A stretch of DNA of 6,606 bases from Mariprofundaceae bacterium (lineage in GTDB: Bacteria; Pseudomonadota; Zetaproteobacteria; Mariprofundales; Mariprofundaceae): positions 1 to 6,606 of the forward strand of contig JAUZQR010000079.1 in the NCBI GenBank assembly GCA_030950865.1. Direction: 5' to 3'. Shown here one piece after another: positions 1-6,461 of this stretch (positions are counted from its first letter, which is position 1; each line of letters opens with the position of its first letter). The notes under the pieces are model-generated. The model saw nothing but the letters and a program-made list of their open reading frames with translations. It ran no database searches and was not told the DNA's origin. The translations under genes and the position numbers were made by a program.

Positions 1-2
1 CG

Positions 3-209
3 TGTCATACAACAGGTGAAAGTAAGGGTAACAAGTTGGGGTTGGGAGCATTGGCTGTTAATCAGAAAAGCAAATTCCCATCAACCATTGGGGAAATTAT
101 TCCACAATTACAACGGGCAGTGACTGGTCAACTATCAGGCATGCCTAGCCTTGATGTGACTGATAAGGAATTAAAACAGATTGCGACATTTATTCTTGGG
201 GCGAAATAA
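3..209 (+). CDS. C-terminal part of a c-type cytochrome (5' truncated by window)
   Basis: The open frame enters from the left edge and ends at TAA 207-209, giving 68 visible residues. It begins with Cys-His (positions 3-8) followed by TTGESKGNKLG. This fits the second half of a CxxCH haem-attachment motif whose first Cys lies outside the window; the preceding codon ends in CG, so the residue before Cys is Ala, Ser, Pro or Thr. Near the end, SGMPSLDVTDKELKQIATFI has the typical axial-methionine loop and final helix of class I cytochrome c domains. Such proteins carry electrons in the periplasm; the signal peptide and any additional domain would be upstream. Its stop codon touches the GTG of the next frame, suggesting co-transcription. 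The fold assignment is fairly secure; the specific redox partner is unknown. Confidence 0.75.
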   Translation, partial: CHTTGESKGNKLGLGALAVNQKSKFPSTIGEIIPQLQRAVTGQLSGMPSLDVTDKELKQIATFILGAK

Positions 210-1031
210 GTGGGAGAAAATGCGGATATAAAAATGCAAGAGGTGATGGATCAGTTTGTGATGAGTCTTGATCATCAAGATGTATTGAAAACAGATGATG
301 CGGAAGTTTGCATGGAGATGTTTGCAGATTATTTGTTGTATTATTCGGATTTATTCCAAGATGAAACGGAGATGGATGATGTATCATTGGATGAGTGGGA
401 AGCTGCCTTAGAGGGTTATATAGAGAAGTTGTTTGAGGGGGATATGGAGCGCACAGCAGAGCTGGGCGGCTTGTTATTGTCACAGATTGATGCTGAGCAT
501 GTTAGAGATTTTCTTGGCTGGTATTTATTGCGTGAACCAGCCATTGATAGCTTGGGTGTGGAATCATTTTCGGCGGTGTTGCGTGCTTGGGTTGACTTTA
601 TGCATGACAAAGCATGGTTGGATAATACAAAATATGAAACATTTATTGATGTTTTAGACGATGTTGTTTCTGAATCATCACGCGCCACCAAAGTTGCGCA
701 TTTGTTGTTATATTTTGTGCGTTTGGGAGGCGGTGTTTCACCACGCTTGCGAGGCAAACGTTTTGAGGAATTTGTTGAAGGGCATGCGCGTATTGATTCG
801 ATTGATATGGATGCCAAGCATGTGTTTATGGGCTTTGATAATCAGGACAAATTGATTGGCCCTGTTAGCCTTCCTTTGGAAATTATTTCATATTTATGTG
901 AAGGTGATGTATTGGATGTTGAGCTGGGCAAACGTGGTGGGCAATGGATGATGGTTGATATTGGTCCTGTTTATCCAGCATGTGTGTATGTTGAAGCCGA
1001 TGAAGTACAAATGCCTGATAAGCTGACATGA
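210..1031 (+). CDS. Unrecognised acidic protein of up to 273 aa
   Basis: I do not recognise this protein. It has no signal peptide, membrane segment or cysteine motif that I can see, so it is probably cytoplasmic. The first two thirds are strongly acidic and predicted mainly helical (for example DETEMDDVSLDEWEAALEGY near residues 51-70). The last 80 or so residues (from about FMGFDNQDKLIGPVSLP) look like a small beta-rich domain ending in PACVYVEADEVQ. The start is uncertain. GTG 210 directly follows the cytochrome stop in the same frame and has only a weak GGGG (198-201) upstream. ATG 234, ATG 246 (AAGAGG 238-243, but only 2 nt away) and ATG 261 are alternatives. The stop TGA is 1029-1031, and the HAD hydrolase start lies 25 bp further on, so the two may be one transcript. 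Its length and protein-like composition make it a real gene; its function is unknown. Confidence 0.75.
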   Translation: MGENADIKMQEVMDQFVMSLDHQDVLKTDDAEVCMEMFADYLLYYSDLFQDETEMDDVSLDEWEAALEGYIEKLFEGDMERTAELGGLLLSQIDAEHVRDFLGWYLLREPAIDSLGVESFSAVLRAWVDFMHDKAWLDNTKYETFIDVLDDVVSESSRATKVAHLLLYFVRLGGGVSPRLRGKRFEEFVEGHARIDSIDMDAKHVFMGFDNQDKLIGPVSLPLEIISYLCEGDVLDVELGKRGGQWMMVDIGPVYPACVYVEADEVQMPDKLT

Positions 1032-1045
1032 ATTTAGTGGTAAAA

Positions 1046-1054
1046 GGGAGAGGG
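1046..1054 (+). promoter_or_regulatory. Strong ribosome binding site of the HAD hydrolase gene
   Basis: GGGAGAGGG contains GGAG with 6 nt to ATG 1057, close to ideal spacing. It fixes the start of the HAD gene. Confidence 0.75.
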
Positions 1055-1056
1055 TA

Positions 1057-1902
1057 ATGCAAGAAAGAATTGCAGTTGTTTTTGATTTTGATGATACCTT
1101 AGGCCCTGATAGCACCACAGGATTTCTTAAGCATGCAGGCTTAAAAGATTTGGAAGGGTTTTGGAAGCAAGTTGGCCATATGATGAGCGATGATTGGGAT
1201 CCTGTACCTGCTTATTTAACGCATATGATTGCTGCTGCAAAGCAGGGGGATATTAGCCCGCTTACCCAACAGACATTGGCAAAGTGGGGTGAAAAATTAC
1301 CGTTGTTTGATGGTGTTGAAGATGTCTTTCCACATTTGAGAGAGGTGGTGAAAGAGGCGAATCCGCGTGTAACGTTAGAATTTTATCTTATCAGTAGTGG
1401 CATTGGTGATGTTTTGAGACATATGCGCGTTGCTCATGAATTTACTGACATTTGGGCATCGGAATTTCATTATGATGAACAAGGCAATGCAGAAACTCCG
1501 CGTAAAATTATCAGCTTTACAGATAAAACACGTTATATCTTTCAGGTTCAGAAAGGCGTTGTTGGCAAAGAATCGCGCGGTGAGCCTTTTGCGGTGAATA
1601 AGCGGGTGCCAGCTGATCAAGTGCGTATCCCATTGAATCAAATGGTGTTTGTGGGTGATGGTTATACTGATATTCCGTGTTTTTCATTGATTAAACAACA
1701 TGGTGGCATCCCTATTGCGGTATATGATCAACGGCATACGGAAAAATGGGGCAATGCTTTTCAATTTGTCGCGGATGGACGTGTATCGAATTTACATTCG
1801 GCAAATTATCAGCAAGGCTCAGATTTAACCAACTTCTTATCTATGGCAGTGCGTAGTTTGGCGGAAAGAATCGCTGTATCTGCGAGTAGTTATCAGGGCT
1901 AA
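1057..1902 (+). CDS. HAD-superfamily hydrolase (phosphatase-like)
   Basis: This 281-aa protein carries the haloacid dehalogenase-type phosphotransfer core. Motif I is DFDDTL, with nucleophile D10 and acid/base D12, then T14. Motif II is LISSG, with S113 as the likely phosphate-binding Ser. Motif IV is GDGYTD (G200-D205), with D201 and D205 placed to bind Mg2+. The motif III lysine is probably K182 but could be another of the lysines between 157 and 182. About 95 residues lie between motifs I and II, which fits a C1 helical cap as in phosphoserine-phosphatase-like members. No export signal is present, so it should act in the cytoplasm as a phosphomonoesterase; the substrate cannot be read from the sequence. 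The start ATG 1057 is supported by a purine-rich GGGAGAGGG (1046-1054), the strongest ribosome binding site in the left half of the window. It converges with the minus-strand gene across 7 bp. Confidence 0.88.
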   Translation: MQERIAVVFDFDDTLGPDSTTGFLKHAGLKDLEGFWKQVGHMMSDDWDPVPAYLTHMIAAAKQGDISPLTQQTLAKWGEKLPLFDGVEDVFPHLREVVKEANPRVTLEFYLISSGIGDVLRHMRVAHEFTDIWASEFHYDEQGNAETPRKIISFTDKTRYIFQVQKGVVGKESRGEPFAVNKRVPADQVRIPLNQMVFVGDGYTDIPCFSLIKQHGGIPIAVYDQRHTEKWGNAFQFVADGRVSNLHSANYQQGSDLTNFLSMAVRSLAERIAVSASSYQG

Positions 1903-1909
1903 AGACGTG

Positions 1910-2860
1910 CTATTTTTTGTGTGGCGGAAGTGTGCCTGTGGTAATGGCATGTGCATCTTGCTCATTCATAATGCCGCGTAAGGAATTTAAGCTGTGGTGT
2001 AGTTTATGTTGCACACATGCATATAAGGCATAACCAAAATCAGAATATCGATTGCGCCAAGCTTGGACAGAATCATTGTTGATCATTAGCAATCGTAAGG
2101 GTGTAATGGCTGAGACAGTCGCTGCATGTGCCTTTTCAGTGATAACAGAAATTTCACCGACTTCATCACCTGACGAAAGGCGCGCGAAAACGACCTTCTT
2201 ATTCGTGTCCTGAGGGTGTTGCATGGAGACTTCGGCATCACCACCCAATACGATAAACATAAAGCGGGTATCTGTATCACCCTCGTGAAAAAGTATCTTA
2301 CCTGGTTCAAGGGATATAAATTGACCATTGTATAAAATAATTTCACGAACAGCTTGTGGTAATGTGCTAAATATTGGATTTACAGCCAAGGCACTGGCGG
2401 CAGAACGACGCTCGGCAAGTTGTGTAAAAGAGCGCATAAAACGCTCATTGGAATTGAGCATATCAGTGACTTGTTCGATAGGTATTTGATATAATTCGCA
2501 AGGTTCAATGGTGCGAACATCTGCACCTGCGGGCGCATCGTACAAAATGGATGCTTCACCAAAAACTTCGCCCGGGGTAATGGAACCAATTTCAAAAATA
2601 GTGTCATCATGGCGTTTGTTGACGCGTAAAACACCTGATTTTATCAAATATAAATATTGGACATGTTGCCCTTCAGTAATAACCGCAACATTGGCTGCTA
2701 TTTCAACAGGAATAGCAATAGAACGGAAAAAATGCAACTCATCTGGAAAGAGAATCGCTAAGATTGGGTAGGTGCGACCATCGATGTCTTGCAATGGTTC
2801 TTCGTTGAATGTGTCCATGGTAGTTAAGTATGGATGCAAGCTGGCTTTCTCGCAAGTCAT
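1910..2860 (-). CDS. Tandem cyclic-nucleotide-binding-fold protein, no DNA-binding domain
   Basis: This 316-aa protein contains two cNMP-binding-like beta-barrel domains, at roughly residues 42-150 and 162-275. Each has a recognisable phosphate-binding cassette: FGEASILYDAPAGADV (100-115) and VGEISVITEKAHAATV (234-249). Each domain also has the typical preceding strands (ITEGQHVQYLYLIKSGVLRV; LFHEGDTDTRFMFIVLGGDA). The cassette glutamates E102 and E236 are kept. The arginine that normally holds the cyclic phosphate is replaced, by A111 in the first cassette and H245 in the second. No helix-turn-helix, kinase, channel or GGDEF domain follows; the last 40 residues are a helix plus a short polar tail. 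A regulatory or scaffolding role in the cytoplasm is an inference. The start is uncertain: Met1 (2860) and Met15 (2818) both lack an evident ribosome binding site. It is convergent with the HAD gene and divergent from mutM. Confidence 0.85.
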   Translation of the reverse strand: MTCEKASLHPYLTTMDTFNEEPLQDIDGRTYPILAILFPDELHFFRSIAIPVEIAANVAVITEGQHVQYLYLIKSGVLRVNKRHDDTIFEIGSITPGEVFGEASILYDAPAGADVRTIEPCELYQIPIEQVTDMLNSNERFMRSFTQLAERRSAASALAVNPIFSTLPQAVREIILYNGQFISLEPGKILFHEGDTDTRFMFIVLGGDAEVSMQHPQDTNKKVVFARLSSGDEVGEISVITEKAHAATVSAITPLRLLMINNDSVQAWRNRYSDFGYALYACVQHKLHHSLNSLRGIMNEQDAHAITTGTLPPHKK

Positions 2861-2876
2861 TGCATGATATGGGTGG

Positions 2877-2885
2877 TGTTATGAT
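2877..2885 (+). promoter_or_regulatory. Possible extended -10 promoter for mutM
   Basis: TGTTATGAT has the TGn extension followed by TATGAT, one mismatch from TATAAT. It lies in the 47-bp gap between the divergent minus-strand gene and mutM. No good -35 box sits 17 bp upstream, which extended -10 promoters tolerate. Transcription would begin near 2892, leaving a very short leader that would cut into the GAGGGAG sequence. This is a motif-only call. Confidence 0.3.
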
Positions 2886-2907
2886 GTGAGGGAGATAGCT
2901 TTAGCGT

Positions 2908-3735
2908 ATGCCTGAATTACCTGAAGTTGAGGTGGTGCGAACAGGGCTTGCATCTTTATTGCTTGGAAAAAAGGTTGTGTCTGCGACGGCATTTCGCGCT
3001 GATTTGCGTTATCCACTACCTGATTTTTCATTGCTGACTGCTTATAAGTTACAAGCTATTCGCCGCCGCTCCAAATACTTACTATTTGATTTTGATGGTG
3101 ATAATATATCATCTAAGACCCTTGTTTGGCACTTGGGTATGACAGGGCAGTTTCATGTCTTGCCCAAGGCTACGCCCGCTGGAAAACATGAGCATGTACG
3201 CTTTGATTTTGATGATGGCAGTAGTTTGCGTTATAGAGATGCACGGCGCTTTGGCTTTGCTGGCTTGCTGCCTACGGCTGGCTGGCCGCAACATGCTTGG
3301 TTTAAACATTTGGGTGTTGAGCCATTGCATGATGCCTTTGATGTTGCCGAGTTGTTATCACATTGTCGTGGTCGCAAAGCTCCGATTAAAACCCTGATTA
3401 TGGATGCCCATGTGGTGGTTGGTGTAGGTAATATTTATGCAGCAGAATCACTTTTCTTAGCAGGCATTCACCCTGCCCGTGCGGCAGGTCGGATTTCTCA
3501 AAAACGTTTAAGCATGGTGGTGGTGGCGATTAAAACAACCTTGGCAGCGGCGATACAGGCTGGTGGCAGTAGCATCAGTGATTTTGTGCAGGTGGATGGT
3601 AAACCAGGCTATTTTGCACATACCTTTCATGTCTATGGGCGAGAAGGGGAGGCTTGTACGTGTTGTGGCGTAAAAATTTGCAAGGTAACCCAAGCAGGGC
3701 GTAGCAGTTTTTACTGCCCTAGCTGTCAGCATTAA
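2908..3735 (+). CDS. mutM: Formamidopyrimidine-DNA glycosylase (Fpg/MutM)
   Basis: This bifunctional base-excision-repair enzyme removes oxidised purines such as 8-oxoguanine and Fapy lesions from DNA and nicks the resulting abasic site. At 275 aa it has the usual length. It starts MPELPEVE, so removal of Met exposes the catalytic proline, followed by the catalytic glutamate E3. Other family positions are present: K56 in RRSKYLLF (beta-elimination), HLGMTG (75-80), K160 in the KAPIKTLIMD stretch, and N175 in GVGNIYAAES. A C-terminal zinc finger uses C250, C253, C270 and C273, with R265 in GRSSFYC for delta-elimination. All key residues are intact. The catalytic Pro fixes the start at ATG 2908. 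The best ribosome-binding match, GAGGGAG (2888-2894), is 13 nt away, longer than usual, so initiation may be weak. It is divergent from the tandem cNMP-fold gene and upstream of argS. Confidence 0.97.
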   Translation: MPELPEVEVVRTGLASLLLGKKVVSATAFRADLRYPLPDFSLLTAYKLQAIRRRSKYLLFDFDGDNISSKTLVWHLGMTGQFHVLPKATPAGKHEHVRFDFDDGSSLRYRDARRFGFAGLLPTAGWPQHAWFKHLGVEPLHDAFDVAELLSHCRGRKAPIKTLIMDAHVVVGVGNIYAAESLFLAGIHPARAAGRISQKRLSMVVVAIKTTLAAAIQAGGSSISDFVQVDGKPGYFAHTFHVYGREGEACTCCGVKICKVTQAGRSSFYCPSCQH

Positions 3736-3814
3736 AGTAAACGTGTTCAACTGTTTCATGTTAGGCAGAAGACGATAAGATGCGGCATATACAAGTTATT
3801 TGGTTGATTATGAT

Positions 3815-3819
3815 GGAGG
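3815..3819 (+). promoter_or_regulatory. Ribosome binding site deciding the argS start
   Basis: GGAGG lies 4 nt before GTG 3824. The in-frame TTG 3800 upstream has no such site, and the downstream ATG 3842 has GGAG directly abutting it. GTG 3824 is therefore the favoured initiation codon. Confidence 0.6.
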
Positions 3820-3823
3820 CTTT

Positions 3824-5527
3824 GTGAAGCAAGCTTTGGAGATGGCATTACAGTGTGCAGTAGAGACATTGTTACAGGATGTTCCTGATGCAAAACAGGT
3901 ATCGGTGAAACTATCGCGCCCTAAAATAAAAGAGCATGGTGATTATGCTGCCAATGTAGCGATGCCTTTGGCAGCTATGTTAAAGAAGAGTCCGCGCCAA
4001 GTTGCTGAGCTTCTTTTGCAAACAGTGCAATGGCCAGAGCAGGTTGAAAAAACGGATATTGCTGGACCAGGTTTTATCAATATCATCCTTAAAGTCGGCG
4101 GTGAAACGGATATCCTGAAAGCGATTCTTAGCCAAGGTGTAGCTTATGGATGTGTGGACAATAGCCAAGGTGCGCCTGTAAACCTCGAATTTGTATCGGC
4201 TAACCCGACAGGTCCTATGCATGTTGGTCATGGTCGAGGGGCTGTAGTGGGTGATGCTTTGGCGAATTTGCTAAATGCGCGCGGCTATCAAGTGCATAAA
4301 GAGTATTATATCAATGATGCGGGCACACAGATTGGCGTGTTAGCCAATTCGGTATGGTTGCGTATGCAAGAGTTGCAAGGTATTGCGAGTAGCTTTCCTG
4401 ATTCTGCATACCCTGGCGATTATATCATCGAAATTGCCAAAGAAATTCTTACAGGTAAAGACTTTGACAGCTTTAAAGCTATGGATGAGGCATCTCGCAT
4501 AAATGAAATTGGTGCGTTGGCTGTGGCTGCCAATATGGCAATGATTCGTAGTGATTTAAATGATGTCGGCATTACATTTGACCAATATTTTTCAGAAAAA
4601 ACATTGCATGAGTCAGGTAAAGTTGAGCAATTGATTGAAACGTTGGAGAATGATGGTTTAATTTATACAGGTACCTTGCCGCCACCCAAGGGTAAAGAAG
4701 TATCCGATTACAAACCCATGCAACAGCGTTTGTTTCGTACCACAGATTTTGGTGATGATGTAGATAGACCATTGCAAAAACAAGATGGCACAGCCACTTA
4801 TTTTGCTGCTGATATTGCGTATCATGATGATAAATACCATCGTGGTTTTAAACACATGATTGATATTTGGGGTGCTGATCATGGTGGTTATATCAAACGT
4901 GTACAATCTGCGATGAAGGCACTTACAGGGCTTGAAAAGCAACCTGAGGTGCTGCTGGTACAGATGGTGAACCTTACCCGTGATGGTGTGCCTTTTAAAA
5001 TGTCCAAGCGTGCGGGTACGTTTGTAACCTTAAGCGAAGTTGTGGAAGAAGTGGGTAAAGATGCTGTGCGGTTTAATTTTATGACGCGGCGTATTGAAAG
5101 CCAATTTGATTTTGACCTCGAAGCAGCCAAACAAAAAGATGCAGAGAACCCTGTATATTATGTGCAATATGCCCATGCGCGTATTTGTGCGGTGCTGCGC
5201 AAGGCTGAAGAGGAAGGGATTTCACTGCAAGATGCCGAGGCTGTGAATGCATCACTGCTTAGCAGCGATGAAGCGCAGAAACTCATCAAGATGCTATTGT
5301 CATACCCTGAAATGTTGGACACAGCGGCACAGCGTCGTGAGCCTTATCGTATTGCGACGTATATCATGCAATTGGCTGCCGCATTTCATAGTTTTTATCA
5401 TCACAACCGCGTGATTGGTGTGGAAGAAGAGTTGATGCAAGCACGTTTGCTTTTACTACGAGCAACGGCACAAGTAATTAAAAATGCGCTTGGTTTATTG
5501 GGTGTATCAGCACCCAAGGCAATGTAA
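3824..5527 (+). CDS. argS: Arginyl-tRNA synthetase
   Basis: This class I aminoacyl-tRNA synthetase charges tRNA-Arg with arginine in the cytoplasm. With the GTG start it has 567 residues, near the bacterial norm. An N-terminal Add1 (tRNA D-loop recognition) domain covers about residues 1-110, with the conserved GDYAANVAMPLA stretch. The Rossmann catalytic core carries NLEFVSANPTGP followed by the HIGH-type signature HVGH (133-136). The YYINDAGTQIG stretch and IWGADHGGYIKR stretch are typical of this enzyme. The second signature, KMSK (392-395), sits in FKMSKRAGTF and is intact. The DALR-type anticodon-binding domain begins near VYYVQYAHARI and runs to the end. The start is chosen because GGAGG precedes GTG 3824 and the N-terminus then matches the family length; TTG 3800 would add 8 residues. 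The stop TAA overlaps the next ATG by one base, so the SPOR gene is likely translationally coupled. Confidence 0.97.
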   Translation: MKQALEMALQCAVETLLQDVPDAKQVSVKLSRPKIKEHGDYAANVAMPLAAMLKKSPRQVAELLLQTVQWPEQVEKTDIAGPGFINIILKVGGETDILKAILSQGVAYGCVDNSQGAPVNLEFVSANPTGPMHVGHGRGAVVGDALANLLNARGYQVHKEYYINDAGTQIGVLANSVWLRMQELQGIASSFPDSAYPGDYIIEIAKEILTGKDFDSFKAMDEASRINEIGALAVAANMAMIRSDLNDVGITFDQYFSEKTLHESGKVEQLIETLENDGLIYTGTLPPPKGKEVSDYKPMQQRLFRTTDFGDDVDRPLQKQDGTATYFAADIAYHDDKYHRGFKHMIDIWGADHGGYIKRVQSAMKALTGLEKQPEVLLVQMVNLTRDGVPFKMSKRAGTFVTLSEVVEEVGKDAVRFNFMTRRIESQFDFDLEAAKQKDAENPVYYVQYAHARICAVLRKAEEEGISLQDAEAVNASLLSSDEAQKLIKMLLSYPEMLDTAAQRREPYRIATYIMQLAAAFHSFYHHNRVIGVEEELMQARLLLLRATAQVIKNALGLLGVSAPKAM

Positions 5528-6297
5528 TGGCTGCACAAGACTTTGCTCAAATTGAGGTGGTGCAAGAAGAAGTGGAGAAACCATTGACGCGTACAAAAAC
5601 AATGGTGTTGACCGTGTTGTCAGTATTGCTTGTGCTAGGAACCTTTACGGGCGGATTCTGGCTGGGGCAAAAACAAGGCATTGAAACAGCCGCAGGAGAA
5701 GATAAGGCACGTTTGGAAAAGCTATTGAAAGAGCAGCGAGATGAAATGAAGTTGTTGCGTCAAGAGGCTGCGAAGCAAAAGGTGAAGCCTGATGTTTCAA
5801 CAACACAGGTGGGTGATTTAACATTTTATAATGAGTTGCCGCATCAATCTGTGAAACCTTCGCCGTTACATGCTGATAACACACCTGTAAAAAATATACA
5901 GAGACAGGCAGTGCCAGATAGCCATGAGCCATCAGCTTCAACTGCTGAAATGCGTAAAATGATTGAGCAAGAAATGCGTCAATCACCGCAAAAAGATGTA
6001 AAGCTAGCTGCGTCGAAATTAGCGCCCAAAGTGATTGATGCGAATGCGAGTAAATCCACGCAGGGGTTTATATTACAGGTTGGTTCTTTTCAAAAGCGGG
6101 CAGATGCAGATGCATTTTTGCCAAAATTGACGAAACGAGGTTTTTCACCATTGGTTCGCCGTGTTGAATTACCCAGTTTGGGTGTTTGGTATCGTGTTTA
6201 TATTACGGGTTATGATTCAAAAGAAGCTGCGAATAAAGCAAAAATTTCGGTCAAAAAATCCTTAAAGATTACAGCACTTATATTGAAGGCAAGCTAA
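5527..6297 (+). CDS. SPOR-domain bitopic membrane protein, FtsN-like layout
   Basis: This 256-aa protein has a short cytoplasmic N-terminus (1-25, ending in TRTKT) and one membrane segment (about 26-46, VLTVLSVLLVLGTFTGGFWL). A charged helical or coiled-coil stretch follows (about 55-85), then a low-complexity linker rich in Pro, Ser, Lys and Gln. A C-terminal SPOR domain spans about 181-256, starting FILQVGSFQKRADADAFL and containing the VWYRVYITGY strand. SPOR domains bind glycan strands lacking stem peptides at the division septum. The N-in topology with a periplasmic SPOR domain resembles FtsN, and argS-ftsN adjacency is known in gammaproteobacteria. I therefore infer a cell-division or septal-wall role, though orthology to FtsN is unproven. 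ATG 5527 overlaps the argS stop (TAATG), with AAGG (5516-5519) 7 nt upstream. Its TAA stop forms part of the CTAA repeat flanking the inserted element downstream. Confidence 0.9.
   Translation: MAAQDFAQIEVVQEEVEKPLTRTKTMVLTVLSVLLVLGTFTGGFWLGQKQGIETAAGEDKARLEKLLKEQRDEMKLLRQEAAKQKVKPDVSTTQVGDLTFYNELPHQSVKPSPLHADNTPVKNIQRQAVPDSHEPSASTAEMRKMIEQEMRQSPQKDVKLAASKLAPKVIDANASKSTQGFILQVGSFQKRADADAFLPKLTKRGFSPLVRRVELPSLGVWYRVYITGYDSKEAANKAKISVKKSLKITALILKAS
6294..6297. repeat. Left copy of CTAA target-site duplication
   Basis: CTAA abuts the left inverted repeat and is repeated at 6457-6460 beside the right one. Its TAA is the stop codon of the SPOR gene, so the insertion left that protein intact. Confidence 0.65.
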
Positions 6298-6315
6298 GGA
6301 AGTGCTGATTAACTC
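6298..6315 (+). repeat. Left terminal inverted repeat of the MITE-like element
   Basis: GGAAGTGCTGATTAACTC; it pairs with the right end with a single mismatch at the 13th base. It begins directly after the SPOR gene stop codon. Confidence 0.8.
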
Positions 6316-6369
6316 ATGAATACCACCCATACATCCAAAACAGCCAACTTTTGCGTTAGTAAAATTAGC

Positions 6370-6384
6370 AATAGCGGTGCTATT
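6370..6384 (+). other. Central hairpin of the palindromic element
   Basis: AATAGC (6370-6375), loop GGT and GCTATT (6379-6384) form a perfect 6-bp stem. Its centre coincides with the symmetry centre of the terminal inverted repeats, so the whole element could fold as one long interrupted hairpin in RNA. There is no T-run after it, so it is not a standard intrinsic terminator. Confidence 0.5.
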
Positions 6385-6438
6385 CCTTGCATTTCCTGCC
6401 TTAAATTTGGCGGTTTTGAATTGCATGGAAAATATTCA

Positions 6439-6456
6439 GAGTTCATCAGCACTTCC
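6439..6456 (-). repeat. Right terminal inverted repeat of the MITE-like element
   Basis: GAGTTCATCAGCACTTCC on the + strand, the reverse complement of the left end apart from one base. It ends 5 bp before the kinase ATG at 6462. Confidence 0.8.
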
Positions 6457-6460
6457 CTAA
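6457..6460. repeat. Right copy of CTAA target-site duplication
   Basis: CTAA directly follows the right inverted repeat and matches 6294-6297. It lies 1 nt before the kinase ATG. Confidence 0.65.
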
Positions 6461-6461
6461 T

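Larger units (their letters stand above)
6298..6456. mobile_element. MITE-like palindromic insertion, 159 bp, with CTAA target duplication
   Basis: The ends are inverted repeats matching at 17 of 18 positions: GGAAGTGCTGATTAACTC (6298-6315) against the reverse complement of 6439-6456. The outer 12 bases are perfect. Immediately outside on both sides is CTAA (6294-6297 and 6457-6460), the pattern of a 4-bp target-site duplication. The interior is also imperfectly self-complementary: CCAT 6327-6330 with ATGG 6425-6428, CAAAAC 6336-6341 with GTTTTG 6413-6418, GCCAA 6343-6347 with TTGGC 6407-6411, and AATAGC with GCTATT around a GGT loop at the centre (6377). No transposase is encoded, so it would need mobilising in trans. 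From memory, GGAAG... ends and YTAR 4-bp duplications resemble the IS5 group; that affinity is an inference. A native regulatory stem-loop is the main alternative, but the flanking repeats argue for insertion. Confidence 0.78.

Noticed and set aside
416..817. 133-codon minus-strand open frame opposite the acidic protein gene
   Set aside because: Its composition is not protein-like and it lies wholly opposite a better + strand gene; it is a shadow frame.
1880..1930. Possible bidirectional terminator between the convergent HAD and cNMP-fold genes
   Set aside because: A T-run (1913-1918) is present, but I found no convincing stem immediately before it on either strand.
3800..3823. Longer argS frame starting at TTG 3800
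   Set aside because: TTG is a rare start with no ribosome binding site here, whereas GTG 3824 has GGAGG 4 nt upstream and gives the expected family N-terminus.
3736..3823. Promoter for argS in the 88-bp gap after mutM
   Set aside because: Several weak -10-like sequences (GATAAG, CATATA) exist, but none has a matching -35 at proper spacing, so no site is called.
5645..5986. 113-codon minus-strand open frame opposite the SPOR gene
   Set aside because: It overlaps the membrane, linker and coil regions of a well-supported gene and shows no recognisable domain.
6406..6438. Outward promoter in the right arm of the MITE (TTGGCG ... AATATT)
   Set aside because: Both boxes are poor matches and the spacing is 18 bp or more; in an AT-rich element this is expected by chance.
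6298..6456. Intrinsic terminator after the SPOR gene
   Set aside because: The paired arms are far too long and no U-tract follows the right arm; the CTAA flanks fit transposition better.
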